From positions 1 to 64,000 of the forward strand of contig JAJRPN010000009.1 in the NCBI GenBank assembly GCA_024280755.1: a stretch of DNA of 64,000 nucleotides. Direction: 5' to 3'. How positions within the stretch are numbered: position 1 is the first letter of the stretch; each line of letters starts with the position of its first letter. Below, piece after piece: positions 10,743 to 20,124 of the stretch. The notes beneath the pieces were generated by a model that worked only from the letters and a program-made list of their open reading frames with translations, had not been told where the DNA came from and searched no databases. This stretch comes from Planctomycetota bacterium. GTDB lineage: Bacteria; Planctomycetota; Phycisphaerae; Phycisphaerales; UBA1924. Both the position numbers and the translations under genes were made by a program.

Positions 10743-11053
10743 TTCAAGATTCTGGACCAAGCACTCTTTTTACGCCGGCGATTGATGCGGCCTCATCGTC
10801 GGGCTTTGGTGTATCACCAATCCTCTTGATTGTTGGAGGCATGCTGTTGATCGGTGTGTACTTGAGCTATGTGCTTCGCCATCGAAGGAATGTCGACCCG
10901 CGCGAGCTTGCTTTTCGCAAGATATCCCGAAAGATGGGGTTTTCAAATCGACAGATCAACTTGCTCCGCCAGCACGCGATCTCGATGGGGCTCAGCTCAC
11001 CCGTTGGCGTGGTGATGAACCCTAGGCTGATCACGCAAGCGTTGGGCGAATAA
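10739..11053 (+). CDS. Small single-TM hypothetical protein
   Basis: ATGA overlap with upstream HEAT gene; TM segment SPILLIVGGMLLIGVYLSYVL. Confidence 0.65.
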   Translation: MIQDSGPSTLFTPAIDAASSSGFGVSPILLIVGGMLLIGVYLSYVLRHRRNVDPRELAFRKISRKMGFSNRQINLLRQHAISMGLSSPVGVVMNPRLITQALGE

Positions 11054-11073
11054 TCCGTTGAATACAAACAGAG

Positions 11074-11559
11074 TTAGTGAGCAACGAGTTCGATATTGAT
11101 ATCGAAATCGGATACACCAGTTCTCGTTCGGAGTTCGGCCAAGATCGATTCTGGGATCGAGTCGATGATCCTTTGGCTCAGATCTATAGGCACATCCATA
11201 ACCTGCCCGTCTTTGAGTAGCAGATGGACATGTTCGCCGATATCGCCATCGTATCGACAGGCGCCGCCCGAGCTTGGACTCGGGATTCTTCGTGCGAGCT
11301 TGCATAACACCAGTGCATCAAGTGTGTTATAGATTGTTGCTTGGCTGACCTCTGGGTCAATTGCGTGAACCAGATCCATCAACTCGTCGGCTGTCGGATG
11401 AGCGGTGCAGCTGCTCAATACCTGATAGACCACCTCACGCTGGCGCGTGGTACGAAGCCCATGATTAGCAAAGATCTCCCGGAGTTCATCGGGAGCAATG
11501 GGCTTAGAATGGGTTTGAGGATCGGAAGCCATGTATTGAGTATTACCGATTTGAGTCAA
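11074..11559 (-). CDS. Fur/PerR-family transcriptional regulator
   Basis: GLRTTRQREVVYQVL, HPTADELMDLVHAIDPEVSQATIYNTLDAL winged helix. Confidence 0.88.
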   Translation of the reverse strand: MTQIGNTQYMASDPQTHSKPIAPDELREIFANHGLRTTRQREVVYQVLSSCTAHPTADELMDLVHAIDPEVSQATIYNTLDALVLCKLARRIPSPSSGGACRYDGDIGEHVHLLLKDGQVMDVPIDLSQRIIDSIPESILAELRTRTGVSDFDINIELVAH

Positions 11560-11618
11560 TAGAGCGCGTAAAAACCGTGATTCGGGCTGAAATTGTAGAT
11601 ACGAAAGAAGGGATAGGG

Positions 11619-12104
11619 TTACGAATCCGTAGCTTCGACGGGCTTGGGCGCCGAGATAAACATGCGTCGATGGGCGATGCCAGCCTCTTGGAACTCATGG
11701 CCTTCGACCGACCAGCCGAGCTTATCATAAAACGACATCGCATCAAGCTGGGCATGGCAGTACAGGCTCGAAAGCCCGAGTTCGCCAAACCCGCGAGCTT
11801 CGATCGCAATCATCAGTTTTTGCCCGATTCCGCTGCCTTGAAGCTGTTTATCAACGCATACTTGTTGAATTTTGCCCGTTGATTCATCCTCATCAATGAA
11901 CAAAGTCGCTGCACCAACGACCTTCTCGCCGCTTGGATGATCAGTAATTGCGACAAAGTGCTCGCATTTTTCCTCGCGTCCAGGAGCGATATTGCAGTAA
12001 TCTTCGATGGTATAGCCCAAAGGAGCAAGCAAAACCGCAGTTCGCAGCGAGATCTCTTGCGAATACAAAGGATCGTTCATTGAGATGTGCTTGATTCGAA
12101 CCAC
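11619..12104 (-). CDS. GNAT-family N-acetyltransferase
   Basis: QVCVDKQLQGSGIGQKLMIAIEARG motif A, FYDKLGW motif B. Confidence 0.85.
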   Translation of the reverse strand: MVRIKHISMNDPLYSQEISLRTAVLLAPLGYTIEDYCNIAPGREEKCEHFVAITDHPSGEKVVGAATLFIDEDESTGKIQQVCVDKQLQGSGIGQKLMIAIEARGFGELGLSSLYCHAQLDAMSFYDKLGWSVEGHEFQEAGIAHRRMFISAPKPVEATDS

Positions 12105-12222
12105 GAGATAGTCTCCCCTAACCTATGCCAGAATGTAGCACAAATATCTGGGTTTGTCACCCCATGACGGGGGTGATTTGGGGTGTTTGTGTATGAATCT
12201 GCAAGATTTACACACGAAAAGG

Positions 12223-13623
12223 TCAAGGCAAGAACTTGCCCGGCCAGTTATCGCATTCGATCAGCTCTGGGGTCGGAACCCGATCTGTACCTGAGACGAG
12301 TCGGCTCCAGTTGATGTTGTCCCAGTCGTCATGATCTCGGAGCAGATCACAGTTCGCATCATAACAGCCTGAGCTTGAGCCGCAGGGGGCGGTGGCGAAG
12401 GTTGAGTTGCAGTTGATATTGAGTGCATAGGGATTGGGATCGAGGATGGTGTCATTGTTCCAGTCGATCGCGACCGATCCGTTGACACCATTGAGTTCGA
12501 GCAGGGCGTTTTCATTGAGATCGATGTTTACGCCATGAGAATAATCTAAGACACCGTTGCCGACTGAACTGCCGGTGATATCTATCCCATTAAACTGGTG
12601 GCGGTAGTTCATGACCGAGTTGTAGTTTGGCTTGCGGTTGCGGTTCTCAAACCCGCCGTGTCGGAGTCCGAGATTGTGCCCGAGTTCATGTGCAATCGTG
12701 TTGGCCATGTTGACGGTTGAGTTGTAGTCGACCATCGTGACCATAAAATCATCGCCGTTGAACTCGGCGACCCCCGATGAGCGGTTGAGGGTTGAGTTGT
12801 ACCGATCACCAAAGATCGCGTAGTGAAAGTACCCCTTGCGGATCGGGTCGAAGTGCTTGGCTTTGTAGTTGTTAAAATCACTATCGAACAGAATAAACAC
12901 CGGCGAGCCTGGAAGCTGGTTCCCCCCCGTGAATCCATTGCCCTGTCCATAGTCAAGATGGATATGGATGCCATCAGGTAAATCATATGGATTCGCGGTT
13001 GATGCGTTGAAGAACGCGTTGGCGAGTCTTGCCTCAACCGCAGGCGTCGGGCGATAGTTCTCGTCGCGTCCTTCGAAGTTGCCCGCAAACCAATCGCACT
13101 CGATGAAAATATCCTTCATCACCGGCGACGCACCCGTCAGAAACAGCCCATCAACCGTGCCCAGAACCTCGTCGCCGTCGCTGAGAAAATCACCATCGGT
13201 ATCCGCGTTCAATGGATCGGTCCCGGTTCCGAAACTGTCCATATAGATGCCATCATCGGTTTCGACAAAGTCCGGCAAGCGATCGCCGTCGGTGTCGGTC
13301 AGGTCTGGGCATCCGCCGATGAAGTATTGAAGGAACAGCGAGATGTCGAAGAACTCAAGGTTGCCGTTGTTGTTCAGATCAACCGCGAGATCGCCCTCAA
13401 GATACGAATCGAGGAACGCGGAGACATCGAAGAAGTTGAGTTCATTGTCGAAGACGATATCCGCCGGGCAATAGGGCGAGCTTTGAGCGATTGTCGCTGA
13501 GGGAACAAGTGCAACGATCGCGATCGAAAGAGCGCACGAAGAAAGCAAACGATTCATATCAAACCTCATTAGACAAAGGAGTGGCAAACAGTCTCGGTCT
13601 AATGCTCTCGGCTTAATCAACAA
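12223..13623 (-). CDS. Secreted zinc metalloprotease with dockerin-like/EF-hand N-terminal domain (start possibly 13557)
   Basis: Signal peptide; CPADIVFDNELNFFDVSAFLDSYLEGD..DLNNNGNLEFFDISLFL; DTDGDRLPDF; HELGHNLGLRH zinc motif and SVMNY Met-turn. Confidence 0.85.
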   Translation of the reverse strand: MLIKPRALDRDCLPLLCLMRFDMNRLLSSCALSIAIVALVPSATIAQSSPYCPADIVFDNELNFFDVSAFLDSYLEGDLAVDLNNNGNLEFFDISLFLQYFIGGCPDLTDTDGDRLPDFVETDDGIYMDSFGTGTDPLNADTDGDFLSDGDEVLGTVDGLFLTGASPVMKDIFIECDWFAGNFEGRDENYRPTPAVEARLANAFFNASTANPYDLPDGIHIHLDYGQGNGFTGGNQLPGSPVFILFDSDFNNYKAKHFDPIRKGYFHYAIFGDRYNSTLNRSSGVAEFNGDDFMVTMVDYNSTVNMANTIAHELGHNLGLRHGGFENRNRKPNYNSVMNYRHQFNGIDITGSSVGNGVLDYSHGVNIDLNENALLELNGVNGSVAIDWNNDTILDPNPYALNINCNSTFATAPCGSSSGCYDANCDLLRDHDDWDNINWSRLVSGTDRVPTPELIECDNWPGKFLP

Positions 13624-13627
13624 AGAA

Positions 13628-13645
13628 AGCCCAGTAATTTGGGCT
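13628..13645 (-). terminator. Hairpin downstream of ispG, probable terminator
   Basis: AGCCCA-N6-TGGGCT followed by TTCTTTG on minus strand. Confidence 0.45.
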
Positions 13646-13681
13646 GATTCCTATCTTGGATTTCCTAATGTGGGGCGAGTC

Positions 13682-15004
13682 TTATTCGCCTTCGATGGTG
13701 AGTGGGGTGTGCCCCATGCGTGTCGCCGCCATCTTTTCCCAGCCTGAGCCAAGCTCGCCTTCAGGATCGGGAGGCACAATGTCTACCTTCTTCTCGCCGA
13801 GCTTCACTTCGCCCGATTGAACCTTGTTCTGAAAATCTTTGCACTCAGCGAGCAAGCGATCGAGGATTTCGATTTCGGGAACGGTCGCGACTTTTTCGCC
13901 TTGGACATAGATAATGCCCTTGCGATCGCCAGCGAACACCGCGACATCGGCGCCCTCTGCTTCGCCCGGCCCATTGACCACGCATCCCATCACGGCCACC
14001 TTCATCGGCACAATGATCTCTTCTTTGAGTTTGTCGTTGACCTCTTGAACGAGGTTAAAAAGATCGACCTGGATTCGGCCGCAGGTGGGGCAGGCGATCA
14101 GCTCGGCCCCGATGCGTTCGCGTTTGCCGATGGTGTAGAGGAGTTCTAAACCATCTTCGACTTCATAAATCGGATCGTTCGCGTACGAAATACGGATCGT
14201 GTCGCCAATCCCATTGGCCATGAGTGTGCCGAGCGCAACGACGGATCGGATGCACCCGGTTTCCTTCGGTCCAGCGTGCGTCACACCCAGATGCAAGGGG
14301 TGGGGGAAGCGTTTAGAGATTTCGGTGTAGGCATCGATCACCAACGATGCGTCCATGGATTTGGCGCTGATGGCAATGTCATAGAAATCTCGCTCATAGA
14401 AGATATCAAGATATTCTTCGAGCTTGGCGATCATGATGGCCATCATGTAGCCATGCTTGTTGTCGCCGAAGACGGCACCGAGTTCTTTGGCGCGGGCTTG
14501 CTTGTCTTTTCGCTCAATGATCGAGCCTTCGTTGACCCCGACGCGGATCGGGATGCCTCTGCCTCCATTGGCGTCCTTACAGGCATCAATCACTTCTTCG
14601 ACCTGTTTGCGATCGGTGATGTTGCCTGGGTTCAATCGGATCTTATGTACGCCTGCGTCGATGGCTTCGAGTGCGCGCTTGAAGTGAAAATGGACATCAG
14701 CCACGATCGGCACGGTTGTTTGATTGAGGATTTCTTTGAGCGCCTCGGTGTCCTTCTTCTCAGGCACGGCGACGCGAACAATATCCGCGCCGGCAGCCGT
14801 CAGCTTGTGAATCTCAGCGACGCATTTGTCGATCGTGTAGGTGTACCCAGCCGTCATGGTCTGGACGCTGATCGGAGCAATGGTGCTCAGCTCGGTGAGT
14901 CCTTTGGAGAGGCGATGATCTTGTGCGATCCCGCCCCCGATCTGGATGATCCCGGTGCGATCGTCGCCGACGAAGATAGGTCGAGTTGGGTTTCGTGGTT
15001 GCAT
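13682..15004 (-). CDS. ispG: 4-hydroxy-3-methylbut-2-enyl diphosphate synthase
   Basis: SVQTMTAGYTYTI, HKIRLNPGN, CPTCGR, VMGCVVNGPGEA Fe-S cysteines. Confidence 0.96.
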   Translation of the reverse strand: MQPRNPTRPIFVGDDRTGIIQIGGGIAQDHRLSKGLTELSTIAPISVQTMTAGYTYTIDKCVAEIHKLTAAGADIVRVAVPEKKDTEALKEILNQTTVPIVADVHFHFKRALEAIDAGVHKIRLNPGNITDRKQVEEVIDACKDANGGRGIPIRVGVNEGSIIERKDKQARAKELGAVFGDNKHGYMMAIMIAKLEEYLDIFYERDFYDIAISAKSMDASLVIDAYTEISKRFPHPLHLGVTHAGPKETGCIRSVVALGTLMANGIGDTIRISYANDPIYEVEDGLELLYTIGKRERIGAELIACPTCGRIQVDLFNLVQEVNDKLKEEIIVPMKVAVMGCVVNGPGEAEGADVAVFAGDRKGIIYVQGEKVATVPEIEILDRLLAECKDFQNKVQSGEVKLGEKKVDIVPPDPEGELGSGWEKMAATRMGHTPLTIEGE

Positions 15005-15032
15005 TGGAAGATTCTAGGTCGGTTGTATCTGT

Positions 15033-15113
15033 ACGAGCCGCGACCGTGAGGGAGCGGTCTTGATTTTCGAGCATATTCCAAGAGAAGACCACTCCCTCAC
15101 GGTCGCGGCTCGT
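15033..15113. repeat. REP/BIME-like palindromic element, copy 1
   Basis: 29-nt arms ACGAGCCGCGACCGTGAGGGAGCGGTCTT / AAGACCACTCCCTCACGGTCGCGGCTCGT, one mismatch. Confidence 0.9.
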
Positions 15114-15135
15114 TGAGGATGAGAATTTGGGGTGC

Positions 15136-15164
15136 CACTACTCGCCGCCTTCGGCGCAGTAGTG
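15136..15164. repeat. Hairpin repeat A (CACTACT-CGCCG-CCTT-CGGCG-C-AGTAGTG)
   Basis: 12-bp stem with tetraloop and a single bulge. Confidence 0.8.
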
Positions 15165-15188
15165 CCGGTGTGGCAATGACAATCGAAG

Positions 15189-15218
15189 CCACTACTGCTC
15201 CCTACGGGCGAGCAGTGG
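15189..15218. repeat. Hairpin repeat B (CCACTACTGCTCCCTACGGGCGAGCAGTGG), related to repeat A
   Basis: CCACT..AGTGG with GCTC..GAGC inner stem; contains the stop codon of the 15202-15975 gene. Confidence 0.7.
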
Positions 15219-15975
15219 AACTCGGATCAGATTCTTGTGGGCGGATTCTGTTGGCGTATTTGCACCGCCGAAGCCCGAGGTAGGGGAAAACTTCGAAGGC
15301 CAAGAGGCTCACCGGGAGGCAAAACAGGAGGGCATTCCAGGCAAGTATTCGATAGATGATGCTGAGCCAATGGTCACGATCCAGATAGCCACGGTCAATG
15401 GCTAAGCCAAGAAAGAAACCCACGACAATCACCGTGCCAACAGCCAGCGGGATCAATATGAGTGCAGTCGAGGCATATCCGGCCAATGCCCAGGACACTT
15501 CTCGGTCAACCCGGTATCCACGCCGCTTTGCAGCGAACCGGATCCGGCTCGATGCGATCGCGCTGTAGGTAAAACCCAGAAGCCAGTACATCACGCTCAC
15601 CATACCGAAACCGACTACTGCGCCGAACAGAGATATATATTTGCTGACGAATGGTATCGGAAGCAAGACCAAGCTGAAAATCCCCATCGCCAACAACGGC
15701 GTAATGGCAGCAAAGCTGATCCCGTCGCCTTCGTCAAATCTCATCTCGTCGATCGTCCGCTTTGGATGCCGAAGCACGAGATACCAAGTCTTGATCATCG
15801 AAAAAATCGATGCCTTGCGCTGCCAAGGCGTGCCGGGACGATCTTTGGCTAAGCTTTCTTCGATGGGCTTGCCACACTCGGGACATTGGGTATCAAGGTC
15901 TAAGCCTTCAAGGACATACCCGCAAGCCTGGCACAGAAGCGTGTATTCATCTTTCCAAAGTGTCGGTTTAGCCAT
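15202..15975 (-). CDS. Zinc-ribbon, multi-TM membrane protein (paralog 1)
   Basis: CQACGYVLEGLDLDTQCPECGKPI; several TM segments; start at 15975 overlaps upstream paralog stop by 8 bp. Confidence 0.75.
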   Translation of the reverse strand: MAKPTLWKDEYTLLCQACGYVLEGLDLDTQCPECGKPIEESLAKDRPGTPWQRKASIFSMIKTWYLVLRHPKRTIDEMRFDEGDGISFAAITPLLAMGIFSLVLLPIPFVSKYISLFGAVVGFGMVSVMYWLLGFTYSAIASSRIRFAAKRRGYRVDREVSWALAGYASTALILIPLAVGTVIVVGFFLGLAIDRGYLDRDHWLSIIYRILAWNALLFCLPVSLLAFEVFPYLGLRRCKYANRIRPQESDPSSTARP

Positions 15976-16767
15976 CGGTTTGCTCCTGCGGGCGGATTCT
16001 GTTGGCGTATTTGCACCGCCGAAGCCCGAGGTAGGCGAAGAACTTGAAGAAGAGGAAGCCGGGGATAACAAGTGTGTATAGGGCTAAGTTTGCGGTATAG
16101 ACCCATTGTGGTGGGCCTTGATAGAGAGGTCGGTTTTCGTTTATAAAAACCAGAGACGGCGTCATCGTGTAGACCAAGGCGTAGCCAAGGAGTTGGGCAA
16201 ACAAGAGTCCAAAGGCGCAGAGAAGCCAACCAACAGAACCATGCCCGGTGATCGCTTTGCTTATTCCAATTGTGACTCGGTAGCCCTTGCGATTGCCGAA
16301 GAAGCGAAGGCCTCTCGTTTCGATGAATGTCAGTATCAAGAAAAGGAAAAATGGGGCATTTGCAAAGACAAAAAAACGGCAACGAGTGTAAATGAGGACG
16401 GTGCATCGTAATCATCATACATTTTTCTTGGTAAGTACGCAGGGAGCATCCAGCCGACGGTGGCAATGAGGCTTGCGGTGATAATCGTAATGATCGCAAG
16501 CCATCGTGGATGAGTGGGTGTTTCCATGTCTAGGAGTTGTTTCGGATGCCTGAGCGTCATCCACCAAGTTTGCACCAACGACTTCACCCCCGGCTTCTGC
16601 TGCCAAGGGGTGCCGACGCGCCGCTCGGGCAAACTCTCCGCGATCGGCTTGCCACACTCCGGGCAAGGCCCAGCCGTGTCGAGCCCTTCGAGCACATACC
16701 CGCACTTTTCGCATAGGAGCGTATATTCATCTTTCCAATCTCTATTGTGGGGAGTAGGTTTGCCCAT
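15968..16767 (-). pseudogene. Zinc-ribbon membrane protein paralog 2, split into two frames (16336-16767 and 15968-16339); frameshifted gene or programmed -1 frameshift
   Basis: Two ORFs together align end-to-end to paralog 1; frames join at T7 run 16370-16376. Confidence 0.8.
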
Positions 16768-16805
16768 GCAAGAACAGTAGGGGGGATGGGCCGTATACTT
16801 GCGGC

Positions 16806-18377
16806 ATGAAGATTCAAGTAATTGTGATCGCGATCTTGTTGGCCATCGTGCTTGGTGTGCCCTTTCTCATGAGTGCGGGCAAAAAGGGCACTGGGCATCA
16901 ACCCGGGACGCGGACATTGATTATCGTTACGCCGCATGTGCCTCAGATTCGTGATGAGTTTGGCTATGGGTTTGTGCAATGGCATGAGCGTGAGTATGGC
17001 GAAGCCGTCAGTATCGACTGGCGGACGCCCGGAGGCACCTCCGAGATCCGCAAACAGCTCGAAGCGATGTTCAAGGATGCACTCAAACGCGGGGCTGAGG
17101 GCGATGGGTTTTCGATTGATGGCGATGGTGTGCTCAAGCTCGAATCAGGGACGATTCCCTTTGACATCATGTTTGGTGGCGGATCGTTCGATCACGGCAT
17201 GGTCAAACGCGGGGTCACGGTTTCAGCCAAGAAGACCACCGGCTCGACGACGACCAACTTCGAACTCTCGGCTTCGATGTCTCGTCCTGCAGATTTTACA
17301 CAGGCCGAACTCGATGTGCTGTTCGGCGAGAACGCCATCGGGCCACAAGAGTTGTACGACCCTGAGCAATACTGGATCGGCACGGCACTTTCGAGCTTTG
17401 GGATTGTGTACAACAGCGATGTATTCGCCAAGTTGGGCATCGAGAATCCGGATTCGTTTGCGGATCTGACCGCGCCAGAGTTGGCCGGTTGGATTGCGCT
17501 TGCAGATCCGCGTCAGTCTGGGTCGATTACGACAACCTTTGATTCCATCCTCGGCAACGAGGGCTGGGAGCAAGGATGGCGGACACTCCGCGCCATGAGC
17601 GGCAACACGCGGTACTTTACCAACTCTTCGACCAAGCCTCCGATTGATGTCTCGCAGGGCGAAGCGGCAGCCGGGTTGGCGATTGATTTTTATGGGCGCG
17701 GGCAGGCACAGGTTATCAAAGACTCCGGCGGGGGCGATCGGGTGGGCTATGCCGACCCGGCGGGCGCGGTGTATGTTGATGCCGATCCGATCTCGATTAT
17801 CAACGGCGGCCCAGACTACGAACTCGCAGTGCGGTTCGTTCGATACTGCCTGACCGATGAGGCCCAGGCGCTCTGGCAGTTTCGAAAACAAGATCGAGAC
17901 AACCCACTGGGCCCCGATGGAAAACCAATGGGCCCGCGATGGCACGAGCTTCGGCGGATGCCCGTCAAGCGGTCGATGTACGAGCAGTATGTCGAATACT
18001 TTGTCGATAAGGCCGACCCGTTCGAGTTGGTTTCGGATGTCAAGAATCCGGGTTGGCGCGCTGGTGTCAAGGTGATGATGGGATGCTTCGGGATCGACAT
18101 TGCCAATGAATGTCGAAAGGGGTACGGCGCACTCAACGAGGCGATCGCATCGGGTAAGTTCAGCGATGAAGAACTCGCCGAGCTTGATGAGTTGTTCTAT
18201 GCGTTCCCAGAGACCGAGATCGAAGGCGAGATGGTGCCATTCACCGAAGCAAACTATCGCACGGTGCGGAATGTTTGGCGAGATTCCCAAGCCCAAGCCG
18301 AGCTTGAGATCGAATACTCCGCATTCTTCCGGAATAACTATCGCGAGGTTGTTCGGCGGGTCAAAGCGAAGAAGTGA
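16806..18377 (+). CDS. Extracellular solute-binding protein (ABC transporter, family 1-like)
   Basis: LIIVTPHVPQIRDEFGYGFVQW..GGTSEIRKQLEAMF; GIVYNSDVFAKLGIENPDSFADLTAPELAGWIALADPRQSGS. Confidence 0.85.
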   Translation: MKIQVIVIAILLAIVLGVPFLMSAGKKGTGHQPGTRTLIIVTPHVPQIRDEFGYGFVQWHEREYGEAVSIDWRTPGGTSEIRKQLEAMFKDALKRGAEGDGFSIDGDGVLKLESGTIPFDIMFGGGSFDHGMVKRGVTVSAKKTTGSTTTNFELSASMSRPADFTQAELDVLFGENAIGPQELYDPEQYWIGTALSSFGIVYNSDVFAKLGIENPDSFADLTAPELAGWIALADPRQSGSITTTFDSILGNEGWEQGWRTLRAMSGNTRYFTNSSTKPPIDVSQGEAAAGLAIDFYGRGQAQVIKDSGGGDRVGYADPAGAVYVDADPISIINGGPDYELAVRFVRYCLTDEAQALWQFRKQDRDNPLGPDGKPMGPRWHELRRMPVKRSMYEQYVEYFVDKADPFELVSDVKNPGWRAGVKVMMGCFGIDIANECRKGYGALNEAIASGKFSDEELAELDELFYAFPETEIEGEMVPFTEANYRTVRNVWRDSQAQAELEIEYSAFFRNNYREVVRRVKAKK

Positions 18378-18392
18378 ATACGAATAACTCCC

Positions 18393-18476
18393 AACGAGCC
18401 GCGACCGTAAGGGAGCGGTCTTTTCTCGGATGAGAGTTAGAAAATCAAGACCACTCCTTTACGGTCGCGGCTCGTT
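18393..18476. repeat. REP/BIME-like palindromic element, copy 2
   Basis: 30-nt arms AACGAGCCGCGACCGTAAGGGAGCGGTCTT / AAGACCACTCCTTTACGGTCGCGGCTCGTT; two mismatches; between convergent genes. Confidence 0.9.
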
Positions 18477-18491
18477 AAGAGATGCCAAGGT

Positions 18492-19589
<1,098 letters not shown>

Positions 19590-19687
19590 TTAGGCGCACA
19601 TTCTCCTCAAGGATCAAGTCTTGGTCAATACCGGCCGATAAGCAACACCAGAAACCATCAGAAAACACCCGAATAGAGGAGTTCGAC

Positions 19688-20077
19688 ATGACTACCCACC
19701 CAATCAACCGTCGCGAGTTTGAACGATTCGCAGTCAACCCAGGCTATACCAGTGCCGGTGTTCGGCTACACCCAGACGAAACAACCTTCACCCGCGAAGG
19801 ACATGTCTACGACATCTCCGAAGGCGGGATCTGCTTTGAACTCGATATCCCAGTCCAGCCGGGCGATACGATCTCGATGCGGGTGGATATCCCATCAAAT
19901 GTTGGTGATACCGGGCCAGGGCGTGCGGTATTCCTCACCGGCAATGTTGTCTGGTGCGATGCCGATGAGCCAGGACCGGCCAAGATGGCGATGGTCATCA
20001 CACGCTACGATCGCGAGGGCGACAAGCAACGCATGATCCGTGCACTGAGCGGCACAGGATACCAACGAGCAGCATAA
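19688..20077 (+). CDS. PilZ-domain protein
   Basis: RREFERFAVN..VYDISEGGICFELDIPVQPGD. Confidence 0.85.
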   Translation: MTTHPINRREFERFAVNPGYTSAGVRLHPDETTFTREGHVYDISEGGICFELDIPVQPGDTISMRVDIPSNVGDTGPGRAVFLTGNVVWCDADEPGPAKMAMVITRYDREGDKQRMIRALSGTGYQRAA

Positions 20078-20105
20078 TATTCTCGCTCCAACTCGAATCA
20101 ATAAG

Positions 20106-20124
20106 CGCCCTTCAGGGTGTTTTT
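20106..20124 (+). terminator. Intrinsic terminator after the PilZ gene
   Basis: CGCCC-TTCA-GGGTG followed by TTTTT. Confidence 0.7.

Noticed and set aside
15900-16499. 199-aa ORF in the third frame across the split paralog junction
   Set aside because: The coherent zinc-ribbon and TM sequence is in the other two frames; this one is a spurious overlap.
17223-18296. 357-aa minus-strand ORF opposite the solute-binding protein
   Set aside because: Shadow ORF produced by codon bias opposite a clear CDS; low-complexity R/P/H-rich translation with no recognisable domain.
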